DNA of 64,000 bases from positions 5,208,001-5,272,000 of the forward strand of contig BJHW01000001.1 of assembly GCA_005405945.1 (NCBI GenBank). The letters run 5' to 3'. A program made the position numbers and the translations under genes. Below, in pieces: positions 35,664 through 44,495 of the stretch; position 1 is the first letter of the stretch, and every line of letters begins with the position of its first letter. The notes below the pieces were generated by a model. The model searched no databases, was not told the DNA's origin, and saw nothing but the letters and a program-made list of their open reading frames with translations. The stretch comes from Streptomyces violaceusniger. Lineage in GTDB: Bacteria; Actinomycetota; Actinomycetes; Streptomycetales; Streptomycetaceae.

Positions 35664-37031
35664 CTACGCGGGCACGCCGACCAGCTCGCGTCGCGCCGCC
35701 TCCGCGCGCCGCTCCGCGCGCGCCTTCCGCGTCGCGTACACCGTGATCGCCGCCGCGCCGCCGACGGCCACCAGGCCCATGGCGACCGTGCCGCCCCACC
35801 CGGCCGCGTGGAAGGCGAGCGCGCCCAGCGCACCGCCCACGCTGCTGCCGATGTAGTACGACGCCTGGTAGAGCGCCGCGGCCTGGGCGCGTCCGGTCTT
35901 GGCCGTACGGCTCACCGCCGAGGACGCCGCCGCGTGGCCCGCGAAGAAGCCCGCGGTGATCAGCACCAGACCGGCCAGCACCGCCGGGATCGAGTTCAGC
36001 AGGGACAGCAGCAGCCCGGCCGCGGTCGTGGACACCGCCACGTACAGCGCGCCGCGCCGCCCGAGCCGGCCGACCAGCTTGCCGGTGGCGGCCGAGGAGA
36101 CCGTGCCGACCAGGTAGATCAGGAAGATCGAGCCGATCAGGCTCTGCGAGAGCCCGAAGGGCTCGGCCACCAGGCGGTAGCCGATGACCGTGTAGACCCC
36201 GCCGAAGACCGTCATGAACAGCGCGCCGATCGCGTACAGCCGGCACAGCAGCGGATCGGAGAGATGCCCGGCGAGGGTGCGGGCCAGCGCCCGCGGGCTC
36301 ACCGAGGCCGGGGTGAAGTGTCGGGCCTTGGGCAGCAGCGCCCGGAAGGCCGCCGCGCACAGCAGCGCCATCACGCCGACCGCGGCGAGCGCGGTCCGCC
36401 AGCCCCAGGCGTCCGCCACCCAGCCGGTGAGGATCCGGCCGCTCATCCCGCCGACGCTGTTACCGGCCACGAACAGCCCGATCGCGCCGACCAGCGCCTT
36501 CGGGTGGACTTCCTCCGAGAGGTACGCCATCGCGGAGGCCGGGATCCCGGCCAGCGCCGCGCCCTGGACCGCGCGCAGCCCGATCAGCCAGCCCAGGTTC
36601 GGTGCGAAGGGCACCAGCAGGGCGAGGGCGACCGCGACCGTGAGCGAGACGGTCATCATCGCGCGTCGGCCGAACCGCTCGGACAGCGCGCTCAGCGGCA
36701 CCACCGCGAGCGCCAGGCCGAAGGTGGCCGCGGAGACGCTCCAGCTGGCCTGGTCCGCCTGGACCCGCAGATCGTCGGAGATCGCGGGCAGCAGCGCCTG
36801 GGTCGAGTAGAGCAGGGCGAAGGTGGCGAGTCCCGCGGTGAAGAGGGCGAGCCGCATCCGGAGGTAGCCGGGGTGGCCCGGGCTCATCCGCTCGGACGCG
36901 GAGGAATTCGGGTTCGGGTTCGAGTTCGAGTTCCGGCTCGGGTTCGGGTTCGAGTTCCGGTTCGAGGACAGCGAAGCGGAGGCGTCCACGCGGTGGTTCC
37001 CGGTGGACGCCCTGGTATCAGCAGGAGGCAT
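35664..37031 (-). CDS. MFS transporter
   Basis: 455 residues from ATG 37031. About 12 membrane helices follow a hydrophilic N-terminus; the first is RMRLALFTAGLATFALLYST. The loop 2-3 signature is SALSERFGRRAMM, the second half repeats it with GKLVGRLGRRGAL, and FVAGNSVGGMSGRILTGWVAD and AGFFAGHAAASSAV are typical of Bcr/YnfM-like exporters. The N-terminus contains an Asn/Ser/Pro repeat (NSNPNPSRNSNSNPNP) from a hexamer-like DNA repeat at 36908-36965. It is divergent from the LysR gene across 92 bases, which probably regulates it. The cargo is not known. Confidence 0.87.
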   Translation of the reverse strand: MPPADTRASTGNHRVDASASLSSNRNSNPNPSRNSNSNPNPNSSASERMSPGHPGYLRMRLALFTAGLATFALLYSTQALLPAISDDLRVQADQASWSVSAATFGLALAVVPLSALSERFGRRAMMTVSLTVAVALALLVPFAPNLGWLIGLRAVQGAALAGIPASAMAYLSEEVHPKALVGAIGLFVAGNSVGGMSGRILTGWVADAWGWRTALAAVGVMALLCAAAFRALLPKARHFTPASVSPRALARTLAGHLSDPLLCRLYAIGALFMTVFGGVYTVIGYRLVAEPFGLSQSLIGSIFLIYLVGTVSSAATGKLVGRLGRRGALYVAVSTTAAGLLLSLLNSIPAVLAGLVLITAGFFAGHAAASSAVSRTAKTGRAQAAALYQASYYIGSSVGGALGALAFHAAGWGGTVAMGLVAVGGAAAITVYATRKARAERRAEAARRELVGVPA

Positions 37032-37123
37032 GGTTCGACCGTACGTACCCACGGTTGATGCGTCCAATGCACGGAATGGTGATAATCAATCCACTGCCGC
37101 ATGAGTAAAGGTCAGGGTCGTCC

Positions 37124-38077
37124 GTGTCACGCATCAGTTACGAAAACGACATTCCGGTGACAGCAGATGTCGAGGCGGAGTCCTGGGCCGCCGCGCTCAC
37201 CCCGCGCCTCGCCCAGTTCGCCGCCGTCGCCCGCCATGAGCATGTGACCCGCGCCGCACAGGAGTTGGGGGTGCCCCAGTCCACGCTCAGCCGGGCGATG
37301 GTCCGGCTGGAGGAGGACCTGGGCGTGGCGCTCTTCGCCCGCCGGGGCCGCACGGTGGCGCTCACCCCGGCCGGACGGACCTTCCTGCGCTCGGTCGAAC
37401 GGGCCCTCGCCGAGGTCGACCGCGCCGCCGAGTCCGTACGGGCCGACGCCGACCCCGCGGCGGGCCGGGTCTCGTTCGGCTTCCTGCACACGCTGGGGAC
37501 CGAGACCGTGCCCGGTCTGATCCGGACCTTCCGGGTGGACCATCCGCGGGTGCGCTTCCAGCTGGTCCAGAACTACGGCGAGGCGATGATCGAGCGCATG
37601 CGCGCGGGCGGCCTCGACCTGTGCCTGACCTCCCCGGTGCCGGACGCCCCCGACCTGGTCGCCCGCCGCCTGGACGAACAGCGGCTACGGCTGGTGGTCC
37701 CCGACGACCACCGGCTGGCCGGACGCCGCCGGGTCCGGCTCGCCGAGGCCGCCTCGGAGCTGTTCGTCACCCTGGAACCGGGCTACGGGCTGCGGCGCAT
37801 CACGGACGCGCTGTGCGCCGAGGCGGGCTTCACCCCGAGGATCGCCTTCGAGGGCGAGGAGGCGGAGACCCTGCGCGGCCTGGTCGCCGCCGGCCTCGGC
37901 GTGGCCCTCCTGCCGCCCCCGGCGGTGCCCCGCCCCGGAGTGGCCGAGCTGACCGTCACCGCCCCACGCGCCGTCCGCGAGATCGGCGTCGCCTGGCTGG
38001 ACGGCCACCCCGACACGCCCCCGGTGGCGGCCTTCAAGAAGTTCCTGCTGAGCCGCCGGGGCCAGTTGCTGGACTAG
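37124..38077 (+). CDS. LysR-family transcriptional regulator
   Basis: 317 residues from GTG 37124. The HTH is LAQFAAVARHEHVTRAAQEL, GVPQSTLSRAMVRLEEDLGV. The effector domain has VSFGFLHTLGTETVPGLIRT, RMRAGGLDLCLTS, LVAAGLGVALLPPP. It is divergent from the MFS gene, the classic LysR arrangement for a regulator and its transporter target. The TAG stop lies within the CTAG end of the MITE-like element that follows, so the last residues may be set by that insertion. Confidence 0.88.
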   Translation: MSRISYENDIPVTADVEAESWAAALTPRLAQFAAVARHEHVTRAAQELGVPQSTLSRAMVRLEEDLGVALFARRGRTVALTPAGRTFLRSVERALAEVDRAAESVRADADPAAGRVSFGFLHTLGTETVPGLIRTFRVDHPRVRFQLVQNYGEAMIERMRAGGLDLCLTSPVPDAPDLVARRLDEQRLRLVVPDDHRLAGRRRVRLAEAASELFVTLEPGYGLRRITDALCAEAGFTPRIAFEGEEAETLRGLVAAGLGVALLPPPAVPRPGVAELTVTAPRAVREIGVAWLDGHPDTPPVAAFKKFLLSRRGQLLD

Positions 38078-38284
38078 GGTCCTTCTGGCGGATCTCCGCG
38101 GAGGAAGGAGCGCCCGCCGCGCAGCGGCCGAAGACCGCAGCCGGGGCGTGCTCTCGGCGTGCCGCGCGGATGCCCTCGTAGCGGAGCTACTCGGGCTTCC
38201 GTGCGGTGCGGCGAGAGGGCGTGCCGGACGCCGCGACGCCGCGGAGATCCGTCAGGCTGCGGAGATCCGTCAGAAGGACCCTAG
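38074..38284. mobile_element. 211-bp MITE-like element, longer copy
   Basis: Ends CTAGGGTCCTTCTGGCGGAT and, inverted, the last 23 bases ending GGACCCTAG; one mismatch within the terminal repeats. A subterminal copy of CGGAGATCCGTCAG is repeated just inside the right end. The right 60 bases equal the left 60 of the 9661-9746 copy in reverse complement. The interior (38101-38220) encodes nothing convincing. No transposase is nearby. Confidence 0.7.
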
Positions 38285-38330
38285 GCCCGATACCGGTGAC
38301 TTTGCGACCGCGACCGGGGGCGTCCGACGG

Positions 38331-38400
38331 CTGGTGACGCCTGCGGCGGGCTGGTCCCCTCCCCACCCCTTCCCTCAACTGGGGCTCCCCCCTTAACCCC
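38331..38400. repeat. dispersed intergenic repeat, left-arm copy
   Basis: TGGTGACGCCTGCGGCGGGC and CCCCTCCCCACCCCTTCCCT followed by CAACTGGGGCTCC repeat the text at 9766-9825. It lies between the MITE-like element and the thymidine phosphorylase stop; the 38078-38471 gap contains no gene. Confidence 0.65.
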
Positions 38401-38471
38401 GGGGCCCGGGGGCGAAGCCCCCGCCGGGCACCCGGTAGCGGCCGCGGGCGCGTGGGTGGTGGCCCGCCGGG

Positions 38472-39749
38472 TCAGGCGATGCGGTCCAGGACGATCGGGG
38501 AGGTGGTGAATTCCGTGTCCGCGGGGGCGTAGGCGATCGCGCCGTCCAGGGCCTGAAGGGCGTAGGCGAACGCGGAGGGGGTGTCGGTGTGGAGGGTGAG
38601 GAGGGGCTGGCCGGTGGTGACGTGATCGCCCGGTTTGGCGTGGAGCTCCACGCCCGCGCCCGCCTGTACCGGGTCCTCCTTGCGGGCGCGGCCCGCGCCC
38701 AGGCGCCAGGCGGCGAGGCCCACCGCGTAGGCGTCGAGGCGGGTGAGCACGCCGGTCGACTCGGCGCGGAGGACGTGCCGTTCGCGGGCCACCGGGAGCG
38801 GGGCGTCCGGGTCGCCGCCCTGGGCGGCGATCATGCGGCGCCAGTGGTCCATCGCGGTGCCGTCGGCCAGGGCCTTGGTGGGGTCGGCGTCCTTCAGGCC
38901 CGCCGCGTCCAGCATCTCGCGGGCCAGGGCGAGGGTGAGCTCGACGACGTCGGCCGGGCCGCCGCCCGCCAGGACCTCCACGGACTCGCGGACCTCGAGC
39001 GCGTTGCCCGCCGTCCGGCCGAGCGGGGTGGACATGTCGGTGAGCAGCGCGGTCGTACGGACGCCGTGGTCGTTGCCGAGGCCGACCATCGTGGTGGCCA
39101 GCTCGCGCGCGGAGTCGATGTCCTTCATGAAGGCGCCGGAGCCCACCTTGACGTCCAGGACCAGGGAGCCGGTGCCCTCGGCGATCTTCTTGGACATGAT
39201 CGAGGAGGCGATGAGCGGGATCGACTCGACCGTGCCGGTGACATCGCGCAGCGCGTACAGCTTCTTGTCGGCCCGGGCCAGCCCCTCGCCCGCCGCGCAG
39301 ATGACCGAGCCGACGTCGCGGAGGACGGCCAGCATGTCGCCATTGGTCAGCTGGGCGCGCCAGCCGGGGATGGACTCCAGCTTGTCCAGGGTGCCGCCGG
39401 TGTGGCCCAGGCCGCGGCCGGAGAGCTGCGGTACGGCGGCTCCGCAGGCGGCCACGAGGGGGGCGAGCGGCAGGGTGATCTTGTCGCCGACGCCGCCGGT
39501 GGAGTGCTTGTCGGCGGTCGGGCGCGGCAGGGAGGAGAAGTCCATCCGCTCACCGGACGCGATCATCGCGGCCGTCCAGCGGGCGATCTCGGCCCGGTCC
39601 ATGCCGTTGAGGAAGATCGCCATCGCGAGGGCGGACATCTGCTCGTCCGCCACCTCGCCGCGCGTGTAGGCGTCGATGATCCAGTCGATCTGGGCGTCGG
39701 TGAGGCGGGTGCCGTCGCGCTTGGCGCGGATGACGGAGATGGCGTCCAT
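38472..39749 (-). CDS. deoA: thymidine phosphorylase
   Basis: Phosphorolysis of thymidine (and deoxyuridine) to base plus 2-deoxyribose-1-phosphate. 425 residues: VIRAKRDGTRLTDAQIDWII, the family signature SGRGLGHTGGTLDKLESIPG, phosphate-binding PTADKHSTGGVGDKITLPL, KKIAEGTGSLVLDVKVGSGA and the C-terminal barrel-sandwich domain ending TSPIVLDRIA. It is the last gene of the import operon, with a 90-base gap after cdd. Product would feed the mutase and DeoC. Confidence 0.95.
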   Translation of the reverse strand: MDAISVIRAKRDGTRLTDAQIDWIIDAYTRGEVADEQMSALAMAIFLNGMDRAEIARWTAAMIASGERMDFSSLPRPTADKHSTGGVGDKITLPLAPLVAACGAAVPQLSGRGLGHTGGTLDKLESIPGWRAQLTNGDMLAVLRDVGSVICAAGEGLARADKKLYALRDVTGTVESIPLIASSIMSKKIAEGTGSLVLDVKVGSGAFMKDIDSARELATTMVGLGNDHGVRTTALLTDMSTPLGRTAGNALEVRESVEVLAGGGPADVVELTLALAREMLDAAGLKDADPTKALADGTAMDHWRRMIAAQGGDPDAPLPVARERHVLRAESTGVLTRLDAYAVGLAAWRLGAGRARKEDPVQAGAGVELHAKPGDHVTTGQPLLTLHTDTPSAFAYALQALDGAIAYAPADTEFTTSPIVLDRIA

Positions 39750-39839
39750 GGGGGCTGTACGGGGCCTTTCGTGTTCGGGGGGCCGACCGGGCGGGCCGAT
39801 TCAGGGGCCCGACCGGGCGGGCCGAGGCGGCGCGGGGCG

Positions 39840-40262
39840 TCAGCCGTGGGCCGCGGCGCGGCGGAGGTCGGCGGGGCCGAAGGCGTCCGGGAGGAGTTCG
39901 GCGAGCGGGCGGATGCCCGTGGCGGTGTCCACCTGGAGCTCCGGGCCGCCGTGCTCCCACAGCAGCTGACGGCAGCGGCCGCAGGGCATCAGCACGGTGC
40001 CCTCGCGGTCGCAGCAGGTGAAGGCGGTGAGGCGGCCGCCGCCGGAGGCGACGAGGGAGGAGATCAGACCGCATTCGGCGCACAGAGCGACGCCGTACGC
40101 GGCGTTCTCCACATTGCAGCCGCTGACGGTGCGGCCGTCGTCGACGAGCGCCGCGGCGCCCACCGGGAAGCCGGAGTAGGGGGCGTAGGCCCGGGACATG
40201 GCGTCCCGGGCCTGTACCCGCAAGCCCTCCCAGTCGGGGGCCGCGGCGGCGGAAGTGGTCAT
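39840..40262 (-). CDS. cdd: cytidine deaminase
   Basis: Zinc enzyme that converts (deoxy)cytidine to (deoxy)uridine. 140 residues from ATG 40262, the homotetrameric length. APYSGFPVGAAALVDDG, the substrate motif SGCNVENAAYG, zinc ligand and catalytic Glu in CAECGLISSL (CAE), and the PCGRCRQLL zinc pair are intact. The start overlaps the upstream permease stop as ATGA. Confidence 0.95.
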   Translation of the reverse strand: MTTSAAAAPDWEGLRVQARDAMSRAYAPYSGFPVGAAALVDDGRTVSGCNVENAAYGVALCAECGLISSLVASGGGRLTAFTCCDREGTVLMPCGRCRQLLWEHGGPELQVDTATGIRPLAELLPDAFGPADLRRAAAHG

Positions 40263-41554
40263 GTGCCCTGTCCCTTCCGGTAGGGCCTGTTGTTCGCCTT
40301 GGGCATCCGCAGCCGCTGTGAGGCGAGCCCCATGACCAGCAGGGTCACGATGTACGGCGTGGCGCTGACCAGGTCGTTGGGGACCGTGTCGGTCAGGGCG
40401 TACCACAGCAGCAGCGCGACGGCCGCGGCGCCGGACACCGCGCCCGCGACATAACTCTTGCGGACAATCCGCCAGGCCGCCAGCGCGGCGAGGCCGAGCG
40501 CGACGAGGAGCAGCAGGGCGTGCACGGTGGCCCCGCCGTTGCGCAGCTGCAGCGCGTCGGAGTAGCCGAAGAGACCGGCGCCCATCGCGAGCCCGCCCGG
40601 CCGCCAGTTGCCGAAGAGCATGGCGGCGAGGCCGATGTAACCGCGGCCGCCGGTCTGGCCCTCGTTGTAGATGTGCGAGCGGACGAGGGCGAGGAAGACG
40701 CCGCCGAGCCCGGCGAGCGCACCGGAGATCACCACGGCCGCGTACTTGTAGAGGTAGACGTTGACGCCGAGGGACTCGGCCGCCGTCGGGTTCTCACCGC
40801 AGGACCGCAGCCGCAACCCGAACGAGGTCCGCCACAGGGCGAAGAAGCTGCCCACGACCAGCAGGACGGAGACGACGGTGAGCGCCGAGATGTCGGTGAC
40901 CAGGCCGCCGAGGATGCCCGCGACGTCCGAGACCAGGAACCAGTGGTGGTTCTCCAGGTCGGCGAGCCAGTCGGACAGTCCGGGGACGGTGAACGACTGG
41001 ATGGGGTCGACCTGCGGGGAGTTCTTCGGGGAGCCGCCGATGTCGGCCAGCGGCTCGAACCAGCGCTTGGCCAGATAGGTGGTGGCACCGAGGGCGAGGA
41101 TGTTCATCGCCACACCGGAGATGATGTGGTCCACCCCGAAGGTGACGGTGGCCACCGCGTGCACCAGACCGCCGACCGCGCCACCGAGGACGCCCGCGAG
41201 CACCCCCACCCAGGGGTTGGTCTGGTAGCCGGCCCAGGCGCCGAAGAAGGTGCCGAGGATCATCATGCCCTCGAGGCCGATGTTGACCACACCGGCCCGC
41301 TCGGACCACAGCCCGCCGAGGCCCGCGAGGCCGATCGGCACGGCCATGGAGAGCGCGGCGCCGATCTGCCCGGAGGAGGTGACGCGGTCGAAGTCCGCCT
41401 GCTGGGCGGCGTCGACGAGCGTCCGCAGCACCGACAGCGCGATCAGCGCCCCGGCGACGATCAGCAGCACCTTGCCCAGGGACATCCGGGAGGCGGGCCC
41501 GTTCCCCTTGCCCGGCGTGCTCGTGCTCTTGGTGGTGGTCACCGTGGCACTCAT
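40259..41554 (-). CDS. nucleoside ABC transporter permease, second subunit
   Basis: 431 residues with about 10 membrane helices, starting KVLLIVAGALIALSVLRTLV. The family motif of BPD_transp_2 permeases is present: GGLWSERAGVVNIGLEGMMI and GTFFGAWAGY, then the EAA-like loop LRLRSCGENPTAAESLGVNV. The latter is the G-x-NP-x-AAE cytoplasmic loop that contacts the ATPase. The start overlaps the preceding permease stop (ATGA). Confidence 0.92.
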   Translation of the reverse strand: MSATVTTTKSTSTPGKGNGPASRMSLGKVLLIVAGALIALSVLRTLVDAAQQADFDRVTSSGQIGAALSMAVPIGLAGLGGLWSERAGVVNIGLEGMMILGTFFGAWAGYQTNPWVGVLAGVLGGAVGGLVHAVATVTFGVDHIISGVAMNILALGATTYLAKRWFEPLADIGGSPKNSPQVDPIQSFTVPGLSDWLADLENHHWFLVSDVAGILGGLVTDISALTVVSVLLVVGSFFALWRTSFGLRLRSCGENPTAAESLGVNVYLYKYAAVVISGALAGLGGVFLALVRSHIYNEGQTGGRGYIGLAAMLFGNWRPGGLAMGAGLFGYSDALQLRNGGATVHALLLLVALGLAALAAWRIVRKSYVAGAVSGAAAVALLLWYALTDTVPNDLVSATPYIVTLLVMGLASQRLRMPKANNRPYRKGQGT

Positions 41555-42684
41555 GCCGGCACCTCCGTCTCCTGCTTGTCCGTACCCTTGTCGGCCTTGG
41601 CCTGGGCGGCGAGCTCCGCGCCCACCCTCTGCTGCTGGCGCTTGAGCCCGTAGCGGCGCACCAGTTCGTACGCGATGACGACGCACAGGACGATCACGCC
41701 CTGCATCACGCCGACGATCTCCTTGTCGTAGCCCTCGAACTCCAGGCGGTTGGCGCCGCGCTCGAGGAAGCCCCACAGCACGGCGGCCAGGCCGATGCCG
41801 ACCGGGTTGTTGCGGCCGAGCAGCGCGATGGCGATACCGGTGAAGCCGACGCCGGTGGGGAAGTCGGAGGTGAACTGGTAAGTGTCGTTGAGCAGGGTCG
41901 GCATGCCGATCAGACCGGCCATCGCGCCCGAGAGCAGCATGCTGGTGAGCACCATGCGCTTGACGTTGACGCCGCTGGCCTGGGCGGCGGACTCGGAGCG
42001 GCCCACCGCGCGCAGGTCGAAGCCGAACCGGGTACGGCCGAGCAGGAACCAGAAGCCGACCCCCGCGAGCGCCGCGACGACGATGAAGCCCCAGATGGGG
42101 TCGAGGTCGCCGCCCGCCGGAATGGTGAAGAAGTGGCTGGAGGACGGCAGCGGGTCGGTGGCCACGATGTTGGTCTGCTTGTCCAGGTCGGCCAGCCGCC
42201 CGTCCACCAGCAGATAGCTGATGACGATGCCCGAGAGGGAGTTCAGCATGATGGTGCTGATCACCTCGCTGACGCCCCGGTAGACCTTCAGCAGACCGGC
42301 GATGGACGCCCACATGGCGCCGACGAGCATGGCGACCAGCAGGATCAGCGGGATCTGCACCAGCCCGGGCAGCTTCAGCGCCCCGCCGACGACGGCGGCG
42401 AAGAAGGCGGCGAGCCGGTACTGGCCGTCGACGCCGATGTTGAAGAGGTTCATCCGGAAGCCGATGGCCACCGCGAGCCCCGCCAGGTAGTACGTGGTCG
42501 CCTTGTTGAGGATGTAGACCTGGCTGTCGGCCTTCACGCCGTAGTCGAACATGATGCCGAAGGCGTTGAACGGCTGCTTGCCGGTCGCCAGCAGCACCAG
42601 CGCGGTCAGCACGAACGCGGCGGCGAGCGCCAGCACCGGGGCCGCGACCGCGAGCAGCACCCGCTCCTTGTCCAGCTTCTTCAT
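41551..42684 (-). CDS. nucleoside ABC transporter permease, first subunit
   Basis: 377 residues from ATG 42684. Multiple helices: VLLAVAAPVLALAAAFVLTA, AGLAVAIGFRMNLFNIGVDG (a signature of this permease family), VQIPLILLVAMLVGAMWASI, and the coupling loop FDLRAVGRSESAAQASGVNV. A Lys/Gln-rich C-terminus is cytosolic. It overlaps the ATPase stop by four bases and pairs with the next permease. Confidence 0.92.
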   Translation of the reverse strand: MKKLDKERVLLAVAAPVLALAAAFVLTALVLLATGKQPFNAFGIMFDYGVKADSQVYILNKATTYYLAGLAVAIGFRMNLFNIGVDGQYRLAAFFAAVVGGALKLPGLVQIPLILLVAMLVGAMWASIAGLLKVYRGVSEVISTIMLNSLSGIVISYLLVDGRLADLDKQTNIVATDPLPSSSHFFTIPAGGDLDPIWGFIVVAALAGVGFWFLLGRTRFGFDLRAVGRSESAAQASGVNVKRMVLTSMLLSGAMAGLIGMPTLLNDTYQFTSDFPTGVGFTGIAIALLGRNNPVGIGLAAVLWGFLERGANRLEFEGYDKEIVGVMQGVIVLCVVIAYELVRRYGLKRQQQRVGAELAAQAKADKGTDKQETEVPA

Positions 42685-44434
42685 CGGTCCTCTCCCCCGG
42701 TCGCGGCCTCGGCCCCGGCATCGGTCGCGGTTCCGGCCTCGGCACCAGAGGCGGCCCCGGCCTCAGCCCCGCTCGCGGCCTCGGTCCCGTCGTCCGCCGG
42801 GCCCTCCAGATGGCCGGAGGCGGCGCCGGTCATGGCCGAGCCCAGCTCCTCCGGGGTGATCGTGGCGGGGTCGGCGTCGGCGACCAGCCGGCCGCGGTAC
42901 ATCACCCGCAGGGTGTCGGACAGGCCGATCAGCTCGTCCAGGTCGGCCGAGATCAGCAGCACGGCCAGGCCGTCCCGGCGCGCCGCGCGGATCTGGTCCC
43001 AGATCTGCGCCTGGGCGCCCACGTCCACCCCCGGGTGGGGTGCGCGGCGATCAGCAGCTTGGGGTGGTGGCTCATCTCCCGGCCGACGATCAGCTTCTGC
43101 TGGTTGCCGCCGGACAGCGAGGCCGCGGTGACCTCGATCCCCGGCGTACGCACGTCGTACTCGGCGACGATCCGCTCGGTGTCGCGCCGGGCGGCGGCCG
43201 GGTTGAGCAGTCCGGCCCTGCTGTTGGGCTCCTCGGTGACATGGCCGAGGATGCGGTTCTCCCACAGCGGCGCCTCCAGCAGCAGTCCGTGCCGGTGGCG
43301 GTCCTCGGGGATGTAGCCGATGCCGTCCTCGCGCCGCTTGCGGGTGGGCGCGTGGGAGATGTCGGCGCCGTCGAGGGTGATGGTGCCGGCGTCGGGGTCG
43401 CGCATGCCCATGATGGCCTCGACCAGTTCGGCCTGGCCGTTGCCCTCCACACCGGCGATGCCGAGGACTTCGCCCTTGCGGATGCGGAAGTCGATGTCGT
43501 CGAGCACGGCCCGCTCCACCCCGTCCACGTCGGTGGCGGTCAGCCGCAGCGCGTCCACGACGAGCATGTCGGTGTCGGTGACGGTGGATTCGCGGGTCTC
43601 GGGCGAGGGCAGCTCGCTGCCGACCATCAGCTCGGCCAGCTGCCGGGGGTTGGTCTCGGACGGCACGACGGAGGCGACCGTGGTGCCGCGCCGGATGACG
43701 GTGATGTCATCGGCCACGGACAGCACCTCGCCCAGCTTGTGCGAGATGAACAGCACCGTCAGGCCCTCGGACTTGAGCTCGCGGAGGTTGTCGAAGAGCG
43801 CGTCGACCTCCTGCGGGACGAGCACCGCGGTCGGCTCGTCGAGGATCAGCGTCCGGGCGCCCCGGTAGAGGACCTTGAGGATCTCCACGCGCTGACGGTC
43901 GGCCACGCCCAGGTCCTCGACGAGGACATCGGGGCGGACGCCCAGCCCGTAGGCGTCGGAGATCTCCTTGATCCGGGCCCGCGCCTTGCCGGCGATGCCG
44001 TACAGCTTCTCGGCGCCGAGGACCACGTTCTCCAGCACGGTGAAGTTGTCGGCGAGCATGAAGTGCTGGTGCACCATGCCCACACCGCGGGATATGGCGT
44101 CCGCCGGGGAGTGCAGTTCCACCGTCTCGCCGTCGATCGCGATGCTGCCCTCGTCCGGGCGCTGCATCCCGTAGAGGATCTTCATCAGGGTCGACTTGCC
44201 CGCGCCGTTCTCGCCCACGAGGGCGTGCACGGTGCCGCGGCGCACGGTGATGTCGATGTCGTGGTTGGCGACGACTCCGGGGAACCGCTTGGTGATTCCG
44301 TGGAGTTCTACGGCGACGTCGGTGACGGCACCGGCGGGAGCGCCCTTGGGTGGGCTGGCGGCTTTGATGGCGCACTCCTGAGGGGCGGAGGGGGGTGGGG
44401 CTGGCCGGGGGCCGGACCGGCCGGGGTACGCCAC
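42681..44434 (-). CDS. nucleoside ABC transporter ATPase, two NBDs (frameshifted here)
   Basis: Duplicated ATP-binding protein of the simple-sugar/nucleoside (RbsA/BmpB-like) type. NBD1: ITKRFPGVVANHDIDI, Walker A VGENGAGKSTLMKIL, signature VADRQRVEILKVLY, Walker B TLILDEPTAVL, HQHFMLADNFTVLENV. NBD2: GIAGVEGNGQAELVEAIMG with a degenerate Walker A, signature LSGGNQQKLIVGREM. The frame breaks near 43031 (ACCCGGGGGTGGACG needs one more G) and resumes VDVGAQAQIWDQI. The tail is Glu/Ala/Gly-rich. The start is unclear: GTG 44434 is the only in-frame start, but AGGAG near 44379 sits just before a GTG in another frame, so another base may be missing. Four-base overlap with permease 1. Confidence 0.9.
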
Positions 44435-44495
44435 GGACCCGGGCGGACCCGGGCGGACGCCCGGGGGTCTCGTCGCGGGTCCGTGGCGCCAGGGT

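Noticed and set aside
35217..37058. A 613-residue plus-strand open frame
   Set aside because: Antisense to the MFS transporter, which has membrane helices and family signatures. The frame is open because of GC bias.
38589..40283. A 564-residue plus-strand open frame
   Set aside because: Antisense to deoA and cdd, both with full catalytic motifs.
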